Below are positions 9,263-17,902 of a DNA stretch of 23,086 bases, one piece after another (the stretch's first letter is position 1; each line of letters opens with the position of its first letter). The translations under genes and the position numbers were made by a program. The notes under the pieces are model-generated. The model worked only from the letters and a program-made list of their open reading frames with translations. It had not been told where the DNA came from and searched no databases. This DNA comes from Zygnema cylindricum (Eukaryota > Streptophyta > Zygnematophyceae > Zygnematales > Zygnemataceae), in contig JBBHKE010002082.1 of assembly GCA_037447655.1 (NCBI GenBank), positions 1 through 23,086 on the forward strand, written 5' to 3'.

Positions 9263-9698
9263 GAGATGGGTTGGAAGACAACCAGATATCTCTCACCTTA
9301 AAGTTTTTGGTAGTCAAGTTTACAGTCTAGATAGGGATAAGAAAAACTGGAAATTTGATGTTAAGGGAAAACCTGGATATTTTGTGGGATATGATGAGGA
9401 TGTTAAGGGATATAGAGTTTATGACTTAGCAAAGCAAGATATCATTCTGGTAAAACACCTAGTTGTCATGGATGAAGGAAAGTCAATTGACCCCTTTAAA
9501 TATACAAAGAAGATAAGAATCAGGTTTGAGTCCGAGAGTGAGGAGAACTTTGTTTTTCCCGAAAATGACATGAGTGATACCATGATTACAGATTCAGTGG
9601 AGATCCAAGATACAAGAGAGCTACCAGATACCCCACATATTCCCATGGATTTTCGAGGAGACAGAAGAGGAGGAATCGGAACCATCTTCCATGAATAG
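9249..9698 (+). pseudogene. Copia integrase C-terminal region of element B
   Basis: Continues integrase after the A-run frameshift. It contains the GKPGYFVGYDEDVKGYRVYD segment, the copia integrase C-terminal 'GKT/GYR' region that precedes reverse transcriptase. Element A has the homologous segment at 12600-12760. A Ser/Glu-rich spacer ends in TAG at 9696-9698, after which coding moves to the frame of the next segment. Confidence 0.8.
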
Positions 9699-10629
9699 GG
9701 GAGCTAATGAGACACTAAGGAGGAACCCAAGACTTCCCTCTATTCCAGCTTCAGAATTTGAAGGGGGGAGAAGGAGCAGCAAAAGGCTACAAGAGAAACA
9801 GGCGGCTCATAAGGTAAATAAGCTATCACATCTTGATGAGCCTCAGTCATACTTGGAGGCAGTGAACAGTCTAGAAAAGGACAGATGGATCAGGGCCATA
9901 AATGATGAAATGGCTTCCATCATGGAAGCAAATACCTGGGAACTAGCGGATTGCCCTCCAGACAGAAAACCTATTGGGTGTAAATGGGTCTTTAAACTAA
10001 AACTAAACCCTGACAATACCATCGAAAGATATAAGGCTCGTTTGGTGGCAAAGGGTTTAACCCAAAAGGAGGGGATTGACTATAAAGAGACATTCGCCCC
10101 AGTTGTTCGTTTCCCATCAGTCAGGATTCTCCTCAGTCTAGCAGCAGCGGAAGACATGAAAATTCATCAGATGGACATTAAGACCGCCTTCCTCAATGGT
10201 GAGTTAGAGGAAGAAATCTTCATGAGGCAACCAAAGGGATTTGTGGAGAATGGAGAAGAGAGTAAAGTGTGCAGGCTCATAAAATCCTTATATGGACTTA
10301 AGCAGACTCCGCGACAGTGGAATAAGAAACTAGATGAGTTTCTTACTGGTCAAGGATATATCATGATCAGCTCTGACCATTCTATCTATATGTTTGAGGA
10401 TGAGAATGGTGTGGTCTTTATTGCAATTTATGTGGATGATATGCTGGTGTTAAGTAAGTCTTTGGAAAAGATCAATAAGTTGAAGAAAGATCTTAAAAGC
10501 AGATTTGACATAAAAGATTTAGGGGAGGCAAGATATATTTTGGGAATTCAAATAGAAAGAGATAGGGGTAAAAAGATCATAAGACTCACTCAGAAAGAAA
10601 CAATAGGAAATATGCTTGAGAAATTTTAA
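9691..10629 (+). pseudogene. Copia reverse transcriptase of element B
   Basis: An open frame of 312 codons holds the complete fingers and palm of a Ty1/copia RT (RVT_2): KWVFKLK (98-104), RYKARLVAKG (113-122), the first catalytic Asp in HQMDIKTAF (D162), SLYGLKQTPRQW (199-210), and the YVDD box (247-250, bases 10429-10440). It copies element RNA to DNA from the tRNA primer. TAA at 10627-10629 replaces the CAA seen in element A, separating it from RNase H in the same frame. The ATG at 9691 is internal to the ancestral polyprotein. Confidence 0.88.
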
Positions 10630-11400
10630 ATGGAGAAAGCTAACAGTTGTACCACTCCCATGGACTTGAAAAAAGTAAGTAATGGGAGTGTAGAAGGAGG
10701 AGTGATAATCTTAGATGATCAAATGAGTCCAGAGGAGAGAGATTTTATGAAGTCTATTCCTTACAGACAGGTCGTAGGAAGTTTGATCTACTTTATGAAC
10801 AGTACAAGGCCTGACATAGCGGCAGCAGTAGGAGTCCGCAGTAGGAGTCTCAACGATCGTAGAAAGAGAGATTGGGAGGCAGCCAAGAGAGTCATGAGAT
10901 ATCTAGTTGGAACCACAGAATTATGGTTGCATTTGGGAGGGGAGCACACTGATATCACCACTTGGAGTGATGCCAGTTATGGGGATGCACCTTTGAGAAG
11001 ATGCACTTCTGGATATGTTTTGTATGTGGGGGAAGGTGCTTGCTGTTGGAGCAGTAAGCAACAAAAGGTGGTCGCTCAGTCTACTATGGAGGCTGAGTAT
11101 ATGGCGTCTTGTTCTGCTGTAAAAGAACTAATGTGGGTGAAGTCATTATTGCAAGAACTGAGATATATGAAGGAGGGAGTGCATGAAATCTTTTGTGATA
11201 ATCAAGCTGCAATCGCAATTTCAGCCAATCCAAAACACCATTTTAAAGCAAAACATATGGACATAAGATTAAGCTTCATAAGAGAAAAAGTTGAAAATAA
11301 AATTTTAAATCTTGTGTATAGACCTGATGAAGAAATGGTGGCTAACATGATGACCAAACCTGTGCCCTCTCCTAAATTAAAATATTGTCGGGAAAAATAA
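10630..11400 (+). pseudogene. Copia RT connection and RNase H of element B
   Basis: Same frame as the RT after one stop. It contains YRQVVGSLIYFMNSTRPDIA (RT thumb/connection) and an RNase H domain with the acidic residues in WSDASYGD, STMEAEYMA and FCDNQAAI, ending HMDIRLSFIREKV and MTKPVPSPKL, the usual copia C-terminus. RNase H removes the RNA strand during reverse transcription. TAA 11398-11400 comes about ten codons earlier than the stop in element A. Confidence 0.87.
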
Positions 11401-11430
11401 GGGTTGAAAGAAAAATTAAAATTAGAGTAG

Positions 11431-11443
11431 AAAATAAGAAGAG
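11431..11443 (+). promoter_or_regulatory. Polypurine tract of element B
   Basis: AAAATAAGAAGAG directly precedes the 3' LTR TG (11444). Position and purine content match a plus-strand primer; element A has AAAATAAGGGGAG at the same place. Confidence 0.8.
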
Positions 11444-12478
11444 TGTTGAAATTTATTGATTTCTAGAGTATTTTTTAGGTTTAAATATGTTTGTATAAAA
11501 GGAAAAGAAAAGGACGGACAGCCTGCCTCCACCTCCGCTCTCTAGCCCCCATACTTGTTGTAGTCACTGAAGGTTAGGGAGGGTGGTTGATCCATGGCTG
11601 CCTCAGTTCAACAGGCAGCTATTTTTAGTAGGTTACTAAAAATATACTTGACGGACCAGAGATTTGATCCCGGTCCTACAGTTCGTCAAGTTGGCCGGTA
11701 GCGGTTAACTTTATCCTAATAGACTAGGACCAATGCTAAGTGCTATAATATGTGATAGATATATATATAATTCTGGTGAATTAAATCCATTTAACTACAA
11801 CTATTAACGGCGTACATAGATTCAGTTTTAGAAAGTACGTCGTACGATAGTAATTCAAAACGGATACCACGCATTTTGTTTCGACAGCGAAAAAAATGCC
11901 GCGCAAGTATTTTTTACGGCTAAGATTGCGTTTCGCATAAAATCCAACGGCGCACATCATTGCCGAAATCCCGGAGTGGTCACTTTGGCGTTTTGTGACG
12001 TGGCATGACCTGGAGCCACGTGGAAAGATGACATTCGGTCATAGGAATTCCGAGGAACGTACGGACGAGTGAAATACGGACACGCGTCCGCTTAATAGCC
12101 TTGTCGTACATAGGTCGTACAAAAGGTACACCGGCAGCAGTACTTTTTGTACGGTACAGTAATCTGATTGGTCCGTACTTCAATAGATAGAAGTTATTAG
12201 AGGGAATCAGGACTTCGAAAATTTTTGTAGGTAGTCACCTCTCTCTTTTGAGAGTTTGTACAAATTGGCATTTTTACTGCCTCATAACTTATCACCTGGT
12301 TGGGCGTTTTCAGAGATTCTTTTTCCTACGGACTCACGGGAGTCCAAGCTGCAAAGAGTGCATTCAAATTGTCAGCTTGATTGCTTGGCCAGCAGTGGCT
12401 GTGGGTTAAAGTGGGCTAGCTAACAACTATCTAGAGGCTTCCTGTATTCTGTAGTCCAATGGAGGACACAGAATTGCA
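11444..12478 (+). repeat. 3' LTR of copia element B
   Basis: Near-identical to 6063-7099. ACGT boxes lie at 11997-12004 and 12015-12023, with the hairpins CTCTC(TTTT)GAGAG and GGACTC(ACGG)GAGTCC retained. The CGCC/GGCG hairpin has lost one pair (CACC). Confidence 0.95.
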
Positions 12479-12483
12479 AGAAG

Positions 12484-14757
12484 TATGTTGTCAGATAAAA
12501 AGATAGGAAAAAGGTTTTGGGCTGAAGCAATGAACTGTTCTAATTACCTCAAAAATAGAGTTCTTACTTCAGCTATAAAAGATCGAACACCTTATGAGAG
12601 ATGGACAGGCTCGAAACCAGACATATCTCACTTAAAGGTTTTCGGCAGTCTAGTTTTCAGTTTAGATACAGATCGGTCCAATTGGAAGCCAGATCCTAAA
12701 GGAAAACCGGGATACTTATTAGGATATGATGAGGATGTTAAAGGATATAGAGTTTACGATCTAAAAAGGGAAGATATAATCTTAGTAAAGCATCAAGTAG
12801 TTATAGATGAAGGAAAGTCTGTGGATCCCTTCAAGTATACAAAGTCAGTAAAAATCAGATTTGAGTCAGAAAATTCCGATGACTTTGAGCTTCCTACCTA
12901 TCAAGGTTTTAGAGAAGATGACATTCTTGCATGTACAAATCAGACCGAAAAGGACTCGGCTCTGGAAACTCCAGTGACAACTCTACTTGAAGCGGAAGAC
13001 GTGGTGGAAATTGATTCGAAATCAAGGGATAGGGGAGAAGCCGAGTTTGTTTGAAAGAATCCACAAGAACCATATATTCCGGCCTCATATTTTGAGGGGG
13101 GAAAGAGAAGTAGCAAAAAAGTGCAAGAAAAATAGGTTAATAACAAGGTAACTAAACTATCTTATCAAGATGAACCTCAAATTTATGGAGAGGCGATGAC
13201 TTGTCCAGAAAGAAACCGGTGGAAGACAGCCATCAATGAGGAGATGGCCTCAATTATGGCAGTCGATACTTCGGAGCTGGTGGATTGTCCACCTAACCGA
13301 AAACCAATCGGTTGTAAGTGGGTTTTCAAATTAAAACTGAACCCAGATAACACAATCGAGCGCTACAAGGCTCGATTAGTGGCAAAGGGATTTACACAAA
13401 AGGAGGGAATTGACTACGAGGAAACCTTTGCCCCGGTGGTCAGATTTCCCTCCGTCCGCATACTTCTCAGCCTGGCAGCAGCGGAAGACATGGAAGTGCA
13501 CCAGATGGACATCAAGACAGCCTTTTTGCATGGAGAATTGGAAGAGGAGATCTTCATGCGAGAACCCGAAGGTTTTGTGGAGGAAGGAGAGGAGAGTAAG
13601 GTATGTCGGTTGATTAAATCTCTTTATGGTTTGAAACAGGCGCCTCGACAATGGAATAAGAAGCTTAATGAGTTTCTTACCGGTCTAGGATATATCCGGA
13701 TCATCTCAGTTCACTCAATCTATGTTTTCGAAGATGAGGAAGGTTTTATATTTATTGCAATTTATGTTGATGATTTGCTTGTTTTAAGTAAATCAATGGA
13801 AAAAATTAATAAACTGAAAACCGATCTTAAGGGGAGATTTGAAATGAAGGATATGGGGGAAGCAAAATATATTTTGGGAATTCAAGTAGAGAGAGACCGA
13901 AAAAGAAAGATTATAAGATTGACTGAAAAAGAAGCAATAGGGAACATGCTTGAAAAATTTCAAATAGATAAAGCTAATAGTTGTACAACTCCAATGGAGT
14001 TGAAGAAGGGAAGTGAGGGGAGTGAGAAGAAGGAGTCATAGTCTTAGACGAGGAATTATCTCCTGAAGAACAAAAGTTCATGCAAACTATTCCTTACAGA
14101 CAAGTAGTGGGAAGTCTAATCTATTTTAAGAATTGTACCCGGCCGGATTTAGCTGCAGGTATAGGAGTGCTGAGTAGAAGTCTAAATGCTCCCACTAAGA
14201 GGGATTGGGAGGCAGCTAAGAGAGTCTTTACATATTTGATAGGAACTAGGGATCTATAGTTGCATTTGGGTGGGGAGAATACTGACATCACTACTTGGAG
14301 TGATGCCAGTTATGGTGATGCTTCGATGAGGAGATGCACTTTTGGATATGTATTATATGTGGGTGATGGGGCTTGCTGTTGGAGTAGCAAACAGCAAAAA
14401 GTTATTGCTCAGTCCACCATGGAGGCTGAGTATATGGCCTCTTGCTCTGCTGTAAAAGAATTGATGTGGGTCAAGTCTTTGCTTGGTGAGCTTGGTCACC
14501 TTAAGAGTGGTGTGCAGAATTTATTTTGTGATAATCAGGCAGCAATCGCTATTTCTGCTAATCCTAAATATCATTTTAAAGCCAAACACATGGACATCAG
14601 ACTCAGTTTTGTTAGAGAGAAAGTAGAAAACAAAATAATCAGTTTAGAGTACCGACCAGATAGTGAGATGGTAGCAGGTATGATGACCAAACCTGTGCCT
14701 TCCCCTAAGCTAATTTTCTGCAGGGAAAAGTGTGGTCTGAAATTAAAGATTGACTAG
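12484..14757 (+). pseudogene. Copia pol of element A, integrase C-terminus, RT and RNase H
   Basis: Right-hand half of A's pol, resuming after element B. It begins MLSDKKIGKRFWAEAM, continues through the integrase C-terminal GYR region, then RT with KWVFKLK, MDIKTAF, SLYGLKQAPRQW and YVDD (13763-13774), then RNase H with WSDASYGD, STMEAEYMA and CDNQAAI, ending at TAG 14755-14757. Lesions: TGA 13052-13054, TAG 13133-13135, a frameshift near 14020 (followed by TAG 14039-14041), and TAG 14257-14259 replacing a Trp codon. These differ from those of B, so the two copies decayed independently. Confidence 0.87.
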
Positions 14758-14770
14758 AAAATAAGGGGAG
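14758..14770 (+). promoter_or_regulatory. Polypurine tract of element A
   Basis: AAAATAAGGGGAG lies between the pol stop codon and the 3' LTR TG at 14771. Expected plus-strand primer position. Confidence 0.82.
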
Positions 14771-15814
14771 TGTAGAAATCAATGGTCCATTTAAAGTATT
14801 TTCTAGGTCTGAATGGAAATATAGAAAGAAGCTGAGGCAGTCTACCTCTAACTTCTATCTCCAACTCTCAAACTTGTCGCAGTCACTGAGAAATTGGAGA
14901 GGGAGCTAGAGCCATCTATCCAGAGGTTTACGAGAAATATATATTAGTTAGGGGTTTATTTACTAAAAGGTATGTGCCGGCCACAAGATTTGATCCTCGT
15001 ACCTACCGAACGTCAAGCAGCCGGTAGCCAGTAGTCTTAGCCGTTAAGTCTTTACCTAGTGTTACATATTACATGGATTGATATTTATTTAAATATTTAT
15101 ACATAGGATAGTTCATTTAGCTGAAACTGTTTACCAGAGACATAGATCCAGTAATGTAAAAGTACGGATTACAGTACGGATAAGAAACCAATAACGCGCA
15201 TTTATTTCTTTAATGAAAAAAATACCGCGCATGTATTTATTACGGCTACGATTAAATTTGAATTTCATCGGACGGCCGAAATTAACGCCGAGATCTCGGA
15301 AGAGGATTTCGACGGTTTTTGGTCATCGCAACATCGGATGACACGTGGCGGAATGATATTGGATCGCGGCATCTTCGAGGATTAAGGGAGCGAATCCGGA
15401 CATACCACGTGTCAACATTTAGGCCATGTCGTACAGTGTCAGTACAAAAAGTACATCGGTAGCTGTACTTTTGTGTACGGAACAGTAATCTGATTGGCTT
15501 TGTACATCAGTAGATAGAGTCTGTGAGAGAGATAGGACTTAGAAAAATTAGGAGATAGGACCCTCTCTCCCAGCGAGCTTCTGTACAAAAGGTCAACTTT
15601 GACCCTTCATAACTTACTGCTCAAGGGAGCAAATTCAGAGATTATTTTTGCTATCGACTCAAGGGAGTCTTGCCTTTACAGGGGTGAAGGTGGTCAGAGT
15701 TGTTTTCTGCCAGGGTGACAGTTGTTTTTGCTGAAACACAAAGGGGTCAAGGTTATCTTAGAGGCTTCTTGGAAGCTATCCACTCTGAGGACTTATGGAG
15801 GTCTCAGAGTTTCA
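14771..15814 (+). repeat. 3' LTR of copia element A
   Basis: Pairs with 2947-4000. ACGT boxes ACACGTGGC (15341-15349) and CCACGTGTC (15405-15413) are both conserved. Of the four hairpins in the 5' LTR, three are kept and the first is degraded. The right edge TTTCA is followed by the target duplication tgacg. Confidence 0.95.
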
Positions 15815-15819
15815 TGACG

Positions 15820-16179
15820 TGTACGGAGAAAAATTGCGAGGACTCTCCCTCGTCCAAAAATATTACAAATCGTGTGGCACGTGCGTGGTACGCTTTTTAT
15901 TCGCTGTTTGGGAGGTACTTGAACTAAAATCACCCCCTCGAGGTGATTTTGGATGAAGTTTTTTTTTGGGATGGATTGTCTTGCCTGGGGGTCGAAAAGG
16001 GGAAAACGCCAAAATGCGTTCACATAACGACACGTCGTATTTCCAAAGTGTGAATTGACGGTCACTTTACTTTGGTAAAACTGAATTTCTCGTACGGCTA
16101 AAGTTTTTTTCAAAGTTCCTTGAATTTTAGGGCAAAAAGACAGAGAAAAGTATGTACTTTAATAAATGGGGACGTACCC
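15820..16179. mobile_element. PIF/Harbinger-like element R1, right part
   Basis: Continues R1 after the target duplication of element A. It aligns with the right half of R2: GGGGGTCGAAAA, GGAAAACGCCAAAATG and CATTCACAT-like blocks. It ends ATGGGGACGTACCC, the inverted copy of the left end, followed by TTA (16180-16182). R1 totals about 946 bp without element A. No transposase frame was found; the antisense open frames here have no recognisable motif. Confidence 0.75.
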
Positions 16180-16182
16180 TTA

Positions 16183-17099
16183 GGGTATGTCCCCATGTGA
16201 GCGATACTTTGAAAAAGTATTTTGGACTGTAGTGACGTGTTCCGTACTACTTTGAAAAGCGTCCCTATGTGCGAAAATGAAATCGGAACTTTGACATGTG
16301 ACGGTTGTAGACGAGGACCAACTTTGTGACGGTTGACGGTGACTACGAAATTGGTGACGCCAACAAAAACAACGACAATTGTAGACGTCTACATTTTTGT
16401 AATTTTGTGACATGGCACATATTCAGGGTTTTGTAACACTGTGACGTCACAGATTCAAGAACTTTCAGCCATGGATACCCGATTTTGTTTTCTTTACTTT
16501 TTTCGCTCTACTTGCCATAAAAATATAAATAAAAGTAGTCAAAAGAATTATTTTTCAAATATCTTTCATTTCATACCAGTTTTGTTGTGCCTCATTCTAA
16601 AAAGTGTGAGATAAAAGTGATAGTGTAAGAGGGAGAGGGGAGAGGCGACGACGATGCAAAATTCTACCGAGGAGCTATGAATGAAATTGGAGGTCTGAGA
16701 CCCGTGCAGATTTTTTTCCGTACATCCTCGTCTTTTCCGTACATGTACGTGACGCGCAGGAAGCCTCGTCCTAAAATTTTCCCACTCGTGTGGCGTGTGC
16801 GTGGGTCAATTGTCATTCGTTGTTTGGGCGGTACTTTCCCTGAAAACAGGTCGCGAGGTGATTTTCGATGAAGTTTTTTGACTGGCTCGATTCTCTTGCC
16901 CGGGGGTCGAAAAAAGGAAAACGCCAAAATGCATTCACATGACGACAAACATGAAGTACATTCAAAGTATCGACTGGAAGTCTGCTGTACTTTTGAAGAA
17001 TTGATTTCTTTGTACGGCTAAAGTATTTCTTGTACGGAACTGCGTTTTTGGTGAAAACGACAGATTAAAGTCGATACTTTAATACATGGGGACGTACCC
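16183..17099. mobile_element. PIF/Harbinger-like non-autonomous element R2
   Basis: A 917-bp element with ends GGGTATGTCCCCATGT and ACATGGGGACGTACCC (inverted, one mismatch in 16), flanked by TTA at 16180-16182 and 17100-17102. TTA targets and GGG-starting inverted ends fit PIF/Harbinger. Both ends carry a subterminal hairpin (ATACTTT/AAAGTAT on the left, AAAGT/ACTTT on the right). It lies in direct tandem with R1 and shares the middle TTA. Confidence 0.78.
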
Positions 17100-17146
17100 T
17101 TAGGGTCAGAAATTTGTTTAAGCCGTCGAACACACACGTGTCATAT

Positions 17147-17262
17147 TTCTGATTTGACGGTTGAGATGGAACCGGTTGCGTTCTTTTGTTTTTTTTTTTT
17201 TGTTTCTTCTTTTTCTGGTTGATGGTCTCCAACTGAAAGCTGGACAAATTGTGCACGGAACC
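17147..17262. repeat. Diverged relative S2 of the MITE-like element S1
   Basis: Shares ordered blocks with S1 (2187-2322) in the same orientation: ACACA..TGTC, TTCTGA, GACGGTTG, GGTCTC, GGACAA and GTGYACGGA. A poly-T run is inserted. Its own inverted ends are too diverged to define. Confidence 0.45.
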
Positions 17263-17635
17263 GAAAACAGTGTACATTACCGTTTGTAATGCGTATATTT
17301 CAAAAAGTGCGGATATTTCATACGGGTGCCCCACGAAATTATTGTACCGTGCGGAAATTTCTCAAACGTTCTATGTACGGACTTGGTAGGTACTAATCTT
17401 AAGTGCGACTGTAGGTCCAGGCTCAGTTGCGTTGCAGACCGTACGTTACGGAATTGTACTATATCCTACAATTGTACCGTTATAATGTACCTTAAAAGTT
17501 TAAACGTTTTAAAAAGTACAATCCAAATGACTTTCCGCATGTTTCGCTTTTAGTGTTACAAACCCTAATAATGTAAACCCTAAAAACACACATCACAAAT
17601 AAACCCTAAAAAAACCAATTTATTCCTTGAAGACG
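17263..17635 (+). promoter_or_regulatory. Putative promoter and 5' leader of the PDI-like gene
   Basis: Three telo-box motifs AAACCCTAA lie at 17560-17568, 17575-17583 and 17601-17609, within 80 bases of the start codon, a position usual for telo-boxes in plant promoters and leaders. GTACGG/CCGTAC motifs recur further upstream. No clear TATA box was seen. Regulation is inferred from these motifs only. Confidence 0.5.
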
Positions 17636-17902
17636 ATGCCTCCTCCTCCTGTCGCTAGACACCTTCCTTCTTCTTTTTTTGTCCTTTCTGTCTTCATTTT
17701 TGTCGTTTTGTCCTCGTTTTTTATTTGCCACGCGTCACATCCCGGGAATAGTAATGGGTTGGAGTCGGAGGATGTACGGCCGACCGGCAGGGTTTATGAG
17801 CTAACGGACAAAACCCTAACGGAAATTACGGAGAAGTTTCCGTTCGTGTTGGTCGGTTTCTACGCTCCGTGGTGCGAGCACTACAAAAAGCTTGATGGCG
17901 AG
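17636..17902 (+). CDS. Protein disulfide isomerase-like protein, first exon (partial)
   Basis: The ATG at 17636 has A at -3 and G at -1. Residues 1-32 form a signal peptide (hydrophobic core FFVLSVFIFVVLSSFFI, then CHA), which would direct the product to the secretory pathway/ER. Residues 51-89 begin a thioredoxin-fold domain (RVYELTDKTLTEI, then FVLVGFYAPWC). PDI-family proteins make or rearrange disulfides with a CxxC pair, but here the site reads CEHY (residues 80-83), so the second Cys is Tyr. Exon 1 ends GGCGAG|GTGAGA at phase 0, right after the LDGE that matches LAPE of plant PDIs, where an intron is often found. No second exon is visible in the next 5 kb: a long intron or a truncated pseudogene. 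Confidence 0.7.

Larger units (their letters stand above)
6063..12478 (+). mobile_element. Ty1/copia LTR retrotransposon B, nested in A
   Basis: LTRs of 1037 and 1035 bp (TGxTxAAATTTAT...ATTGCA) are flanked by 5-bp sequences agtag (6058-6062) and agaag (12479-12483), a target duplication with one later mismatch. Full length is 6416 bp. A similar coding region, the identical 15-base primer site and shared LTR motifs show that B and A are related subfamilies. B LTRs differ less from each other (3 differences in about 84 sampled bases), so B is younger. It has at least three stops and three frame changes. Confidence 0.95.
2947..15814 (+). mobile_element. Ty1/copia LTR retrotransposon A, interrupted by element B
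   Basis: LTRs of 1054 and 1044 bp begin TGTA and end TTTCA, and are flanked by an exact 5-bp duplication tgacg (2942-2946 and 15815-15819). Domain order gag, protease, integrase, RT, RNase H defines the copia superfamily. Without the nested element B it would be about 6.45 kb. It is inserted into R1. LTR divergence (about 9 differences in 131 aligned bases near the 5' end, plus a 12-base indel) exceeds that of B, as the nesting requires. Coding regions carry several stops and frameshifts, so it cannot move by itself. Confidence 0.95.

Noticed and set aside
15793-16948. Similar antisense open frames in R1 and R2 (both containing VPPKQR)
   Set aside because: R1 and R2 are nucleotide repeats, so similar antisense peptides are expected; there is no domain, and the frame in R1 runs into the LTR of element A.
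2361-17099. R1 and R2 as a simple segmental tandem duplication
   Set aside because: Each unit has its own inverted ends, subterminal hairpins and TTA on both sides, which fits transposon insertion better; tandem exchange after insertion cannot be excluded.
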